45,787 bases of DNA from a bacterium (lineage in GTDB: Bacteria > Margulisbacteria > Marinamargulisbacteria > UBA817 > JAQBTH01), in contig JAQBTH010000006.1 of assembly GCA_027623425.1 (NCBI GenBank), positions 1-45,787 of the forward strand, read 5' to 3'. Below the pieces are notes generated by a model. That model ran no database searches, was not told the origin of the DNA, and saw only the letters and a program-made list of their open reading frames with translations. A program made the position numbers and the translations under genes. How positions within the stretch are numbered: the stretch's first letter is position 1; the number at the start of each line of letters is the position of its first letter. Positions 1 through 8,404 of the stretch are shown piece by piece.

Positions 1-15
1 GAATAAGGGTGACCC

Positions 16-2097
16 GTGGAAATTGAAAAATCTCGTTTAGATCGAATTTTTGAAAACATTTATCTCGTATTGTTTGTCGTAATGGCATTGGGAATTCCGT
101 TGGTGTTTACGCCACTTACACGCAGTGTGTTTGAAGTGAATAAATTACTTGTGTTGCGTAGCACAACAATAGTGTTAGTTTTGACGTGGATAATTCAACG
201 TGTGCTGTATAAGCGCAATGGTATAGAAGACGACAACGCGATCCGTATACTTGGGGTTTCTTGGCGACGCACGTGGTTAGAAATTCCCATATTGGCATGG
301 TTGCTCACCAGCGTACTTTCGACGGTATTCTCAGAAAACATTCGCATCTCTGTTTTTGGCGCTTATGACCGTTGGGAAGGGTTTATTACCACATTTAATT
401 ACATTGTATTAGTGGTGGTGTGTGCAAAATTAATTACGACCAAGCGCTTGTTATTAAGCATTATTTGGTCGGTTGTTGTCGCGTGTGGGCTTTCCACGTT
501 TTATGCCATTTACCAGGCGCATGAGGGTGTACAGACTCTGATTGAAACGTTCTTTGGTTACCGCGGCATCAACTGGAGCATTGACCCTACGATGCGCGTT
601 TTTGCATCTATTAATAATCCGGTGCATTTCTGTGCCTATATGGGAATGGGAGCATTTATCGTGTTGGGGCTGCTGTTTTACTATGTCAGGCTCAAACACG
701 ACATGGGCGGAAGTTCAACGCTTTATAACAAACGCACAGGGCTCTTGTTTATCATTTTATCGGCCTGCATTTATTGCATGTTTTTGTCGTACTCTCGCGC
801 CACTTGGGCTGGCTTTTTATCCTCATCTGCCCTGTTGTGCGTGTTTGTTGTTAAATTATATGCATCAGAAACCATTCGCCAGTTCTTTATCGACATATGG
901 GTCTATTGTTTGGCTATTGCTGTTTATTATTTGTTGGCTATTTTTTCCCTTCATAGAATTAGCCCTAGTTTTTTTATTGGGCTGGGAAGCTTATTTTTAG
1001 TATTGGCGATGCTGCAGTTTTTCATCTTGGATTTCAAAGGAATACGCCCTAAATTAACCCCTCGTTTTTCGGTCAACTTGCGCACCATTGGGCAAATTGT
1101 CGTGTTTTTTGGATTGCACCTTTTGTTTCTTTGTTCACCTTTATTAGGCTGGGCAATACCGTTATGGGCATTACTCGGGCTTGGTTTAGCCAATGTGGCG
1201 CTATACTGGTTTGCTGACCCGTCGTTACGTGTTTCATTTAGCCGTTTGCTTGTTTTATTTTTGTTTGGTCATTTACAAACGATTTCCCTAACACTGTCTA
1301 CTTTTATTGTTGTTGTGACCTTTTTAATTGGCTTTTACATTCTTGGAATATGGAAGAACACCAACGATACAGTGTTGCCTGAAACAAAGGAATGGTTGCT
1401 TGGTTTTATTCTTATTACCTGTTTGATTCTACTTCTACCTGATATTTTATCGGGTGTGGCTAAAGTGATTGGGCGAAATGATGGAACAAACCCGGCATTT
1501 GGATTAAAAGTATTAGACAACGCCAATGGGAAAATTGCCGCCTTTCAAAAAGAGGCATTAGGAAAAAGTGCGCGAAAATCAATGTGGCGCAGCTCGATTC
1601 CTTGGATAGAAGATTATGTGGTGGTTGGGTCTGGATTAGACACGGTTAAATACATGTATCCACATTATAGAGAGCCTGAATATGGCATTTTAGAGGGTGG
1701 CCATAATTTCACTCCCGATCGGCTGCATAATGAGTATTTAAATACTCTGGCAACTAAAGGTATTCTTGGATTTATTGCCTTTTATGGCATGTTTGTTTTG
1801 GGCTGGGTCTTACTCATTGCGCGTGGATTGTTTCAAACGCCGAACAAACCCGAACACTATTTACTCCTAGGGCTAACGGCAGCGGCGTTTGTGTATTTGG
1901 CTCAGGTCTTATTCAACTTCGGCGTGGTGGCGACACTGTATCTGTTCTATATGAGTATCGGGCTTGGTTTGGCCACATTGTATGTTTACACGACGCCCAT
2001 TGGCTTTATGTCATTGTTTAAAACCATTGTCACACGAGAGCCCATCGATGTTACACCTTCGAGTGAAAACGAACCTGGAGATCACAATGAACAATAA
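16..2097 (+). CDS. O-antigen ligase / Wzy-type polysaccharide polymerase family membrane protein
   Basis: The 693-residue protein is dominated by hydrophobic membrane segments, with a large polar loop in the last third (about residues 490-580). The loop has the Wzy_C/WaaL-type pattern: an Arg-rich entry (SARKSMWRSS), a GSGLDT turn, and an HNF...RLHNEYLNTLATKGILG stretch before the last helices. Proteins of this family ligate or polymerise undecaprenyl-linked glycans on the outer face of the inner membrane. The start is a GTG preceded by AAGGGTGA a few bases upstream. The next gene is a TPR protein overlapping by 11 nt; ligases of this family are often paired with or fused to TPR domains. The glycan substrate cannot be read from sequence. 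No other glycan gene is adjacent on the right; the left side is outside the window. Confidence 0.85.
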   Translation: MEIEKSRLDRIFENIYLVLFVVMALGIPLVFTPLTRSVFEVNKLLVLRSTTIVLVLTWIIQRVLYKRNGIEDDNAIRILGVSWRRTWLEIPILAWLLTSVLSTVFSENIRISVFGAYDRWEGFITTFNYIVLVVVCAKLITTKRLLLSIIWSVVVACGLSTFYAIYQAHEGVQTLIETFFGYRGINWSIDPTMRVFASINNPVHFCAYMGMGAFIVLGLLFYYVRLKHDMGGSSTLYNKRTGLLFIILSACIYCMFLSYSRATWAGFLSSSALLCVFVVKLYASETIRQFFIDIWVYCLAIAVYYLLAIFSLHRISPSFFIGLGSLFLVLAMLQFFILDFKGIRPKLTPRFSVNLRTIGQIVVFFGLHLLFLCSPLLGWAIPLWALLGLGLANVALYWFADPSLRVSFSRLLVLFLFGHLQTISLTLSTFIVVVTFLIGFYILGIWKNTNDTVLPETKEWLLGFILITCLILLLPDILSGVAKVIGRNDGTNPAFGLKVLDNANGKIAAFQKEALGKSARKSMWRSSIPWIEDYVVVGSGLDTVKYMYPHYREPEYGILEGGHNFTPDRLHNEYLNTLATKGILGFIAFYGMFVLGWVLLIARGLFQTPNKPEHYLLLGLTAAAFVYLAQVLFNFGVVATLYLFYMSIGLGLATLYVYTTPIGFMSLFKTIVTREPIDVTPSSENEPGDHNEQ

Positions 2098-3121
2098 TTC
2101 ACCCAACCGAGTCTCTATTAAAAATTTGCGTCCCTTGGATTTTGCCATTATTGGTATTGCCATTGTTATCGCTGGGTTTCTTTTGGTGGAATCAGTAAAA
2201 CCATTTTTGGCCGAACGTCATTTTCGTGAAGGGTATTATTTAATGCAAAAGAACTTTCCTCGCTTTGCCATCGTGGAAATGAAAGAGGCGATGGAATTAG
2301 CGCCGTGGGAACCCCGCTACGCATTGCACCTGGGAAAAGCGTATGAGCTGGCTGCCAGTCGCGCCATATCAAAAGAATCTAAAATTGAGAATTTAATGGC
2401 AGCTGAAAAACTATTTCAAACCATAGTGCGTCTTGATAGGCAAAACCCCTGGTATTTGAATCGGCTTTCCTATGTGTACAATCAACTGGCGACCATAGAC
2501 CCTGAACATGCAGAGCAACACCAAGCAAAATCATTGGATTATGTGCGACAGGCTGCCGCCGTGGATAAGTTTAACCCGCTATTTCAAGTGGGCTATGCAC
2601 AAATGCTACACAGACAAGGCAAATTTGATGAGGCGGCAGAGTTATACCAACAAGTGGTGGATTGGGACCCGAATATGCTAGAAGCCAGTTACAATCTAGG
2701 GGATTTGGCAGGCAGAAGAGGCAGTATTGATGCGGCAATTCAATATTATGAATCGGTCTATAAAGCCAACCCAGACTTCTTGCGTACTCGACAAGCGTTA
2801 TCTCGCTATTACCTGCAATTGGGGCAACCAGAAAAAGCCATTCCGTTTCTTGAAGAAGAGGCACAAAAAGACCCCCGTCAACTTAATACCTATCATAGTT
2901 TGGCCGTTGCCTATTCGCAGGCCGGCCGGCATGATGATGCCATTCGATTATGCGATCAACTGTTAAATGTGCGCCCGGATTTTTTTGGCGCCGTACAAGT
3001 GAAGGTGTTTTCGTTGCATAAATTGGGTAAAAAACAACAGGCAAGAGCGGAAGTAAATGCGTATATTGCGAAATACCCGAATCATAAAGGAGCGAAAGCC
3101 CTATTAAAGCAGATCAACTAG
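2087..3121 (+). CDS. Membrane-anchored TPR-repeat protein
   Basis: 344 aa. I chose the ATG at 2087 because GGAG lies 6 nt upstream and the gene then overlaps the ligase by only 11 nt; a longer reading from 1964 would run deep into the ligase gene. Residues about 17-38 form one hydrophobic anchor (LDFAIIGIAIVIAGFLLVES). The rest is a run of TPR-like helical pairs, seen as repeated spaced patterns such as YAQMLHRQGKFDEAAELYQQ and YNLGDLAGRRGSIDAAIQYY. TPRs are scaffolds for protein contacts. The translational coupling suggests that it works with the O-antigen-ligase protein, perhaps supplying the TPR part that is fused to such ligases elsewhere. The exact partner is inference. Confidence 0.85.
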   Translation: MNNNSPNRVSIKNLRPLDFAIIGIAIVIAGFLLVESVKPFLAERHFREGYYLMQKNFPRFAIVEMKEAMELAPWEPRYALHLGKAYELAASRAISKESKIENLMAAEKLFQTIVRLDRQNPWYLNRLSYVYNQLATIDPEHAEQHQAKSLDYVRQAAAVDKFNPLFQVGYAQMLHRQGKFDEAAELYQQVVDWDPNMLEASYNLGDLAGRRGSIDAAIQYYESVYKANPDFLRTRQALSRYYLQLGQPEKAIPFLEEEAQKDPRQLNTYHSLAVAYSQAGRHDDAIRLCDQLLNVRPDFFGAVQVKVFSLHKLGKKQQARAEVNAYIAKYPNHKGAKALLKQIN

Positions 3122-4398
3122 TCGGATCGAACAGTGCCACTCCTAATGTTATATTAATTGCGGTACAGGTACGACATTCGCACGCTACAATCAAATGGCC
3201 AGCAGAAGATTCTATCCGAGAGCTGGCGGAATTGGCCGATACGGCAGGCTTGGAAGTACCGGCCTGGATCGTGCAAGGTCGCGATCGCCCGCACTCTAGA
3301 ACCTATTTAGGCGAGGGAAAATTAGACGATCTACGCCAACTGATAGAGATTCATAACGCCGAGGTTGTCATTGCCGATGATGAGCTAACGCCTGCACAGC
3401 AACGCAACTTGGAACAGGAACTTAATGTGAAGGTGTTGGATCGCACGGGTCTGGTACTGGATATTTTTGCGTCTCGCGCCCAAACCAAGGAAGCCCAGTT
3501 GCAAATTGAACTGGCGCAGCTGGAATACTTAATGCCGCGCTTAACCCGTATGTGGACTCACTTATCCCGATTGGGTGGTGGTATTGGAACCCGAGGGCCT
3601 GGGGAAACGCAGCTTGAGGTGGATAAGCGGCAAATTCAAACACGAATGGCGCATCTTAGGCACGGGTTGAAAAAGGTCCGCGCTCACCGTTCGACACTAC
3701 GAAAAAAACGCCAAGAGAAACCCTTTATTACGGCGGCTATTGTGGGGGATACCAACGCCGGAAAGTCATCGTTACTGAACCGACTAACCAATGCCGGCGT
3801 ACTTGCGCAAGACAAGCTTTTTGCGACATTAGACCCCACGACACGACACATAAAGTTGCCTAACAATGAAGAAGTTATGATTTCGGATACGGTTGGTTTT
3901 ATTCAAAAACTGCCACATCAATTGGTTGATGCGTTTCGCGCCACGTTAGAAGAAGTGGTGGTGTCTGATTTTCTTATTCATTTGGTCGATGCCTCTCATC
4001 CTCGGGTAGTTGAAATGCTTCAAACGTCGACCGCGCTACTGAATGAATTGGGAGCCGCTCCCACCAGCACGCTGTATGTGTTTAACAAATGCGATAAATT
4101 AAAAGATCCTTCCATTTTAAATGCGCTTTTATCCACTTATTACCCGTCTATTGCGATTTCAGTGACGAACGATGGCTCGATGGACAAACTTTTTAACGCC
4201 ATGAGCGAGATGCTAAAGCCTTTTCGCAAAAAGAAAACCTATCATATCCCCTACTCCCGTATGGATATCGTATCGCTGTTACACAAACATGGTAAAGTAC
4301 TCAGCATTGAATATGAAACTGACATTCATATACGTGTGGAAATAAACAATATTATCGGCGATAAGATTATGGGGCAGCTTTACGACAATAGCCATTAG
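3103..4398 (+). CDS. hflX: GTPase HflX, apparently with a non-canonical ATT start
   Basis: Ribosome-associated GTPase that rescues or splits stalled 70S ribosomes. Visible: the HflX N-domain with HSRTYLGEGK, DRTGLVLDIFA and GGGIGTRGPGETQLE, then G1 GDTNAGKS, G3 DTVGF and G4 NKCD. The first ATG/GTG/TTG in frame is a TTG at 3232, which cuts off the first beta-strand of the N-domain. The frame is open back to 3088 and encodes a normal HflX start (VILIAVQV...SIRELAELADTAG). AAAGGAG at 3086-3092 sits 10 nt before ATT 3103, which would give 431 aa and overlap the TPR gene by 19 nt. The start is therefore inferred; the conservative start is 3232. The stop TAG overlaps the stop of the converging usher gene by 3 nt. 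G1 has Asp where most HflX proteins have Tyr (GYTNAGKS). Confidence 0.93.
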   Translation: MKADQLVGSNSATPNVILIAVQVRHSHATIKWPAEDSIRELAELADTAGLEVPAWIVQGRDRPHSRTYLGEGKLDDLRQLIEIHNAEVVIADDELTPAQQRNLEQELNVKVLDRTGLVLDIFASRAQTKEAQLQIELAQLEYLMPRLTRMWTHLSRLGGGIGTRGPGETQLEVDKRQIQTRMAHLRHGLKKVRAHRSTLRKKRQEKPFITAAIVGDTNAGKSSLLNRLTNAGVLAQDKLFATLDPTTRHIKLPNNEEVMISDTVGFIQKLPHQLVDAFRATLEEVVVSDFLIHLVDASHPRVVEMLQTSTALLNELGAAPTSTLYVFNKCDKLKDPSILNALLSTYYPSIAISVTNDGSMDKLFNAMSEMLKPFRKKKTYHIPYSRMDIVSLLHKHGKVLSIEYETDIHIRVEINNIIGDKIMGQLYDNSH

Positions 4399-6935
4399 AA
4401 CTGCGGAGACAAGACCAACTTTCCGGCTCTGAACAAACCATTTTCGACTTCGGGAATTTTCAGAATAACAGGTTCATATTCATCGCCAAAATTAATCGTG
4501 TACATACCTGGTGTTAAATCAACAAGTTGAAAGACCCCTCGCCTGGTGGAAATGACACGCCTCGGTTCGAAGTCTGGGTCTCCTGTTTTGTTAATCTCGC
4601 CACGTATAAGGCGCATTTCTTCATCATTTTCATCCACAAATTTACCCATTACAATTACCCTCTTTTCGGCTTTTATTTCAATGGCATAGCCGTTATAAAA
4701 CCCAGGCTTCACTTTATACAATCGATTGCCTAAATGCAGACTGAGCGGCAGGTCACCGTAATCAACCACAACATTTGAAATCTGATTGCGTTGTAAGTCT
4801 GGAATGATGGCTGATCTGTATTTTGTTAGTGTTGATTTACCTTCGTTGACTGGCAAGCTGTAACCCTTGATGGACTCATGAGCGTGAACTATGGCAAAGT
4901 TTTCGCGTATCGGGCTAGATAGAACGGCATTCCAGCCCGCAAACGCGATTCCTGTGTCGATACCAATTTGGTTTTGCGTGGTACGGTGAAGGTTCGAATC
5001 GCGAGATAAGTAGGCCGCACGCACATTACCAAACTCACTGCGTCTTGCGTACCCGAGCTGAATATCCTGTTGGTCACTTTCCTTGCCGATAAAACCACTA
5101 TAACTATTCGTCCCATCTTGAATATCCGTTCCGACCTGCACATTATCTCCCCTAACAGAGAGTAAGTTTGACGTGTGGTACTTTTCGCGAAACGTCTTGG
5201 ATAAAGTTGCCTGCGTGTTCAGCATTTCTGAGCTTGAATCATAGGTTTGGGCGACCTTCATGTTGGAACGTGGCCGCCAATTCAAGGAGACCCGGAAGAC
5301 ATATGGGTCTAATACATTTCCACCCCACGTCTGGGTGTAAGACGCCTGGGCGGTTAAATTTAACCCGAATGATCGAAAAAGTGTGTTAGAGAGTTGATAA
5401 AATTCCCCATCATACTCTCCGTTTGCCGGGAACCGCGTGGAAAACCGCGTGTCTAGTAGATAAGGGCCAATTCCGCTGAATGAAAATGCGCCCGAAATGC
5501 CCATTAGATCATATTCATGGGGTTTTGTTTGGCCCCACCCTACATAATAACGGTCAAAATACTCAATTTCTGCCCGAATTTGGTCTAAATAAACAGGTCC
5601 TAAACTAGGCCTAATATTGGGGTAAGTATAAGTGGATATTGCAAGGCGATCCCCTTTAATTTTACTTTCGGTGACCAGTTGGGAATAATCAAGCTCCATT
5701 GGACCCAATCGGGTCACTACCAACGCTTCTGTACCAATTAAGTTCTGAGTCATGCTGCCTTGAAAATAGGTGCCACCCGTTAACAACGGCGTTAAACCAC
5801 GCTTGAAATAGGTAAATACATTGGGATCAGTATAATTAATATCTGGAACACTGTTTTTCCACACGTTGGGATAACCGATCCCAAGGCTAAATTCGCTTAG
5901 CCCTATTTCGTATAGTGAATTATCATCGGCAAAACTAAAGGACTCGGTTCGGGTATTTCCGTTATTGTCTGTAAATTGCAATTCGATATCATTAAACCCA
6001 TATTGAAGCGGAAAATCGGTTAATTCGTAGCGGCCACCATTTAGCTCAAACACCTTAATCTGACGTCCGTTCACTTTGACTAACAGTGTCGTTGGGTCCT
6101 GCACATAAAAACGGTGCAGTAATTCAGGTGAACTACGTCGAAGTGGATTTAACACTGGGCCACTGGTAAACGCGACCCCTGCAATTCCTGGATTATTCAA
6201 CGTCCCCACACTTGGTGCATCTAAATCCATAAACGTAAATCTGGATTCAATGTTCGGAAGATCTTTAATCGTTTGCAAACGTCGGGTTTCAATACCTCCG
6301 GTGCCTTGGTAGCGGGTATCTGCGATACTCACCCAATCGTATACATTCAGTACATTCTCAAATCGAGCCTGCCACAACCCATTTTTCTCATTACTAAACC
6401 CGGCATTGGTTTCTTCTTCATTTCTGAAGGCAAACATATTCATGTAGCCACTTACTTTACTTGGATTCACTAGAAAACTTTCGCGCGCCTTAATACCTGC
6501 TCCGGTTACCCCACTAATGGATAAGGTTGTTTTAAGTCGTAATTTACTTGGCGTTTTTACGTTTAATGTAAATGCGCGGCGGTCTAAGATAACATTAAAG
6601 CCTGACTCTTCAAGGTCTTGTGCTGATAATTTGTCTTCTACTATTCGGGCGTTTAAGGTGGCCAACCCACCCTCCACAAGATTTTCCTGTATTGCATCTA
6701 ATAACTGTGGCGCAGGTATGCGGTAATCTGAACCGTAACTGGGCACCTTAATCGTCATATCGCCAAACTCTTTACCATCAATGTACAAGCTTACATTTAT
6801 GGGATTATATGTCTTTTTTGGTAGTGCCCCAAATACCCGCTTATACATCTCTTCATAGGTTTCTGCATGAAGGTGCTTACTAGGCATTGTAGAGCACAGC
6901 AAAATTGCCAGCGATACAAATACTATTTTATACAT
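4395..6935 (-). CDS. Outer-membrane usher-like protein
   Basis: 846 aa. The start is the ATG at 6935, with AAGGGTGG upstream; it gives a clean signal peptide (MYKIVFVSLAILLC...LHA, about 23 aa). A longer reading to 6974 only adds polar residues before it. After an N-terminal domain (NVSLYIDGKEFGD), the protein has alternating amphipathic strands typical of a beta-barrel. A middle segment resembles the usher plug (FYVQDPTTLLVKVNGRQI, then GGRYELTDFPLQYGFNDIEL). A C-terminal beta-domain resembles the usher CTD (GVFQLVDLTPGMYTINFG). Ushers are outer-membrane pores that assemble pili from chaperone-bound subunits. It lies downstream of two secreted subunit-like genes, but no chaperone gene is visible. 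Family assignment is by pattern; a CS1/TcfC-like or archaic type is possible. Confidence 0.75.
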   Translation of the reverse strand: MYKIVFVSLAILLCSTMPSKHLHAETYEEMYKRVFGALPKKTYNPINVSLYIDGKEFGDMTIKVPSYGSDYRIPAPQLLDAIQENLVEGGLATLNARIVEDKLSAQDLEESGFNVILDRRAFTLNVKTPSKLRLKTTLSISGVTGAGIKARESFLVNPSKVSGYMNMFAFRNEEETNAGFSNEKNGLWQARFENVLNVYDWVSIADTRYQGTGGIETRRLQTIKDLPNIESRFTFMDLDAPSVGTLNNPGIAGVAFTSGPVLNPLRRSSPELLHRFYVQDPTTLLVKVNGRQIKVFELNGGRYELTDFPLQYGFNDIELQFTDNNGNTRTESFSFADDNSLYEIGLSEFSLGIGYPNVWKNSVPDINYTDPNVFTYFKRGLTPLLTGGTYFQGSMTQNLIGTEALVVTRLGPMELDYSQLVTESKIKGDRLAISTYTYPNIRPSLGPVYLDQIRAEIEYFDRYYVGWGQTKPHEYDLMGISGAFSFSGIGPYLLDTRFSTRFPANGEYDGEFYQLSNTLFRSFGLNLTAQASYTQTWGGNVLDPYVFRVSLNWRPRSNMKVAQTYDSSSEMLNTQATLSKTFREKYHTSNLLSVRGDNVQVGTDIQDGTNSYSGFIGKESDQQDIQLGYARRSEFGNVRAAYLSRDSNLHRTTQNQIGIDTGIAFAGWNAVLSSPIRENFAIVHAHESIKGYSLPVNEGKSTLTKYRSAIIPDLQRNQISNVVVDYGDLPLSLHLGNRLYKVKPGFYNGYAIEIKAEKRVIVMGKFVDENDEEMRLIRGEINKTGDPDFEPRRVISTRRGVFQLVDLTPGMYTINFGDEYEPVILKIPEVENGLFRAGKLVLSPQF

Positions 6936-6995
6936 GTTGCCACCCTTAAGTTTATCGATCAAAAAGGCCGCCAAACCGAGCTCTTTTGATTTGGA

Positions 6996-7601
6996 CTATA
7001 TGTCTGCGATTGTGATTTGAATCGTGTCGGTAAATACACCATGGAATAAGTTCGGATCTACCGCTTGAGAAAGCGTCACATCGAAGACGCCATTTATAGT
7101 GGCTTTCGTCGCATTAAGATAACTAATAAAGTGATCAATCGAATCGATTAAGAAATCGTCTATAATATCGCCGTCATCGGTACCAAATTGACCACCTGCA
7201 ACATCGGTCAGCGTTGCATTTTGTGCCACAGACAAACTGTAGGGCGTTGATGGCCGTTGACCTGCATTTGTTGTCGCGCCTGCATCGGCACTTTCATGCA
7301 CCAAATGCCCTTGGTTTGCACCCATCGGGTACGAGCTTCCATTTGTACTATGAATCGTAATGCTATAGCCGTCAGAATCATTATTGTTTACTTGCAGTTC
7401 CAAAATTTTAATATCGGCTACAAGCACAGTACGTATGTCACCTAAATCATGGGAAATGGTTGTGACTTGTAAATCGATGATATTGGTTACATTGGCAGTT
7501 GAACTACCAGTTCCCATTATGGCGGAATATACTGGAACGGAGTAAATACCGGTAAGTATTACCATCACAGTTATTATCGATTTTTTTGTAAAAAGTCTCA
7601 T
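6996..7601 (-). CDS. Secreted pilin/coat-subunit-like protein (paralogue 2)
   Basis: 201 aa with an N-terminal signal peptide (MRLFTKKSIITVMVILTGIYSVPVYSA). The mature part begins with a Gly/Ser/Thr-rich strand (SSTANVTNIIDLQVTT) and ends LFHGVFTDTIQITIADI, a C-terminal beta-strand like those in DUF4402/spore-coat-U or pilin-type subunits. It is clearly homologous to the next upstream gene: NNDSDGY, NQGHLVHESADAG, NAGQRPS, YLNATKAT and the C-terminus all match. Good ribosome site AAGGGAAG upstream. It lies 60 nt upstream of the usher gene, so subunit-subunit-usher read as one operon. A structural role is inferred from the fold pattern and neighbours. Confidence 0.7.
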   Translation of the reverse strand: MRLFTKKSIITVMVILTGIYSVPVYSAIMGTGSSTANVTNIIDLQVTTISHDLGDIRTVLVADIKILELQVNNNDSDGYSITIHSTNGSSYPMGANQGHLVHESADAGATTNAGQRPSTPYSLSVAQNATLTDVAGGQFGTDDGDIIDDFLIDSIDHFISYLNATKATINGVFDVTLSQAVDPNLFHGVFTDTIQITIADI

Positions 7602-7616
7602 CTTAATCTTCCCTTT

Positions 7617-8213
7617 CTACAAGTCAGCAATGCTAACTTGAATGGTGTCCGTAAAATTACCATGAAATAAATCCGTATCTGAAACCTGACTTAGTTCCAC
7701 ACTTAGCACCGCTGAATAGGTTGATTTTGTTGCGTTAAGATAATTTACATCATGGTCACCTTCGAGTGTAAAACCAGCGCCATCCAAGGTATCATCCGTG
7801 CCATACTGACCACTCAGACCTGAGGTACCAGCCGTATCACGTATGACGGATAAGATGTATAAGGCGCTTGGCTTTTGCCCTGCGTTAGGTGTGACACCAC
7901 TATCCGTAGAATCATGTAATAGATATCCTTGATTCGAACCCGCAAGAAAATCGTTCCCGTTATTACTATGAAATGTTAATTGAAACCCGTCATTGTCGTT
8001 ATTACTTATGGTAAGCGTCATAATTTCCACATTCGTTGCTGATTCAACGCGAATGTCCCCAAGTTGATTAGGCAGAGTTGAAACGCTAATATCAATTATA
8101 TCTGCAACGTTTGCTGTGGTGGTTGAAGATCCATTAAAACCTGCAAATACAGGCGTTCCAAACCAAAATAACAGTGTCATAATAAGAGCTGTAAGGGTGT
8201 AAAGCTGTCTCAT
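7617..8213 (-). CDS. Secreted pilin/coat-subunit-like protein (paralogue 1)
   Basis: 198 aa with a signal peptide (LTALIMTLLFWFGTPVFA). The mature part has the same plan as its neighbour: TTANVADIIDISVSTLPNQLGDI near the N-terminus, NNDNDGF, NQGYLLHDSTDSG, NAGQKPS, YLNATKST, and FHGNFTDTIQVSIADL at the end. No Cys pair is seen. First gene of the operon, with AGGGGGAT as ribosome site and, unlike many genes here, a true 5' leader of about 80 nt. It is separated from paralogue 2 by 15 nt, consistent with tandem duplication. It is probably polymerised or displayed at the cell surface by the usher-like protein; this is inference. Confidence 0.7.
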   Translation of the reverse strand: MRQLYTLTALIMTLLFWFGTPVFAGFNGSSTTTANVADIIDISVSTLPNQLGDIRVESATNVEIMTLTISNNDNDGFQLTFHSNNGNDFLAGSNQGYLLHDSTDSGVTPNAGQKPSALYILSVIRDTAGTSGLSGQYGTDDTLDGAGFTLEGDHDVNYLNATKSTYSAVLSVELSQVSDTDLFHGNFTDTIQVSIADL

Positions 8214-8299
8214 TTGTAATCCCCCTAATTTAAAGATTTCACGCCCTTCGACTTTGGCGCTTACTCCTGTTATTCCCCAAATGCAACTTTTGAAACATT

Positions 8300-8308
8300 T
8301 TTATAGCA
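8300..8308 (-). promoter_or_regulatory. Extended -10 promoter of the subunit/usher operon
   Basis: Reading on the minus strand, TGC-TATAAA lies about 87 nt before the start codon at 8213. No good -35 is seen at 17 nt. The predicted leader contains a small hairpin (CGCC/GGCG at 8242-8245 and 8256-8259) and the AGGGGGAT ribosome site. I see no gene in 8214-8404. Confidence 0.5.
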
Positions 8309-8333
8309 GTTTTTTCTGGATTTTCACCCTAAA

Positions 8334-8384
8334 TAGCCTGCAACTTCGAGGCTAAATCTAAATTACCAAACGATTAATTTAGAT
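8334..8384. repeat. Two adjacent inverted repeats between gcvT and the subunit operon
   Basis: A perfect 10-bp inverted repeat, ATCTAAATTA/TAATTTAGAT (8356-8365 and 8375-8384), and a 6-bp one, TAGCCT/AGGCTA (8334-8339 and 8349-8354), stand almost back to back. Each has a 9-nt loop. They lie just downstream of the gcvT stop and just upstream of the subunit-operon promoter. They could end gcvT transcription (though no T-run follows) or be operator sites for the subunit operon. Confidence 0.55.
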
Positions 8385-8404
8385 GCGTAATATTTTAGTA
8401 TATT

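Noticed and set aside
454-699. Antisense and shadow ORFs inside the O-antigen ligase and other real genes
   Set aside because: They lie fully within strong coding frames, show no family motifs and have unnatural composition (Cys/His/Trp-rich).
1964-2086. Longer start of the TPR gene at 1964
   Set aside because: It would overlap the ligase gene by 134 nt and adds a non-homologous tail; ATG 2087 has a good GGAG site.
8214-8300. c-di-GMP or other riboswitch in the subunit-operon leader
   Set aside because: The leader has one weak GC hairpin only; I could not match the conserved core of any riboswitch class that I know.
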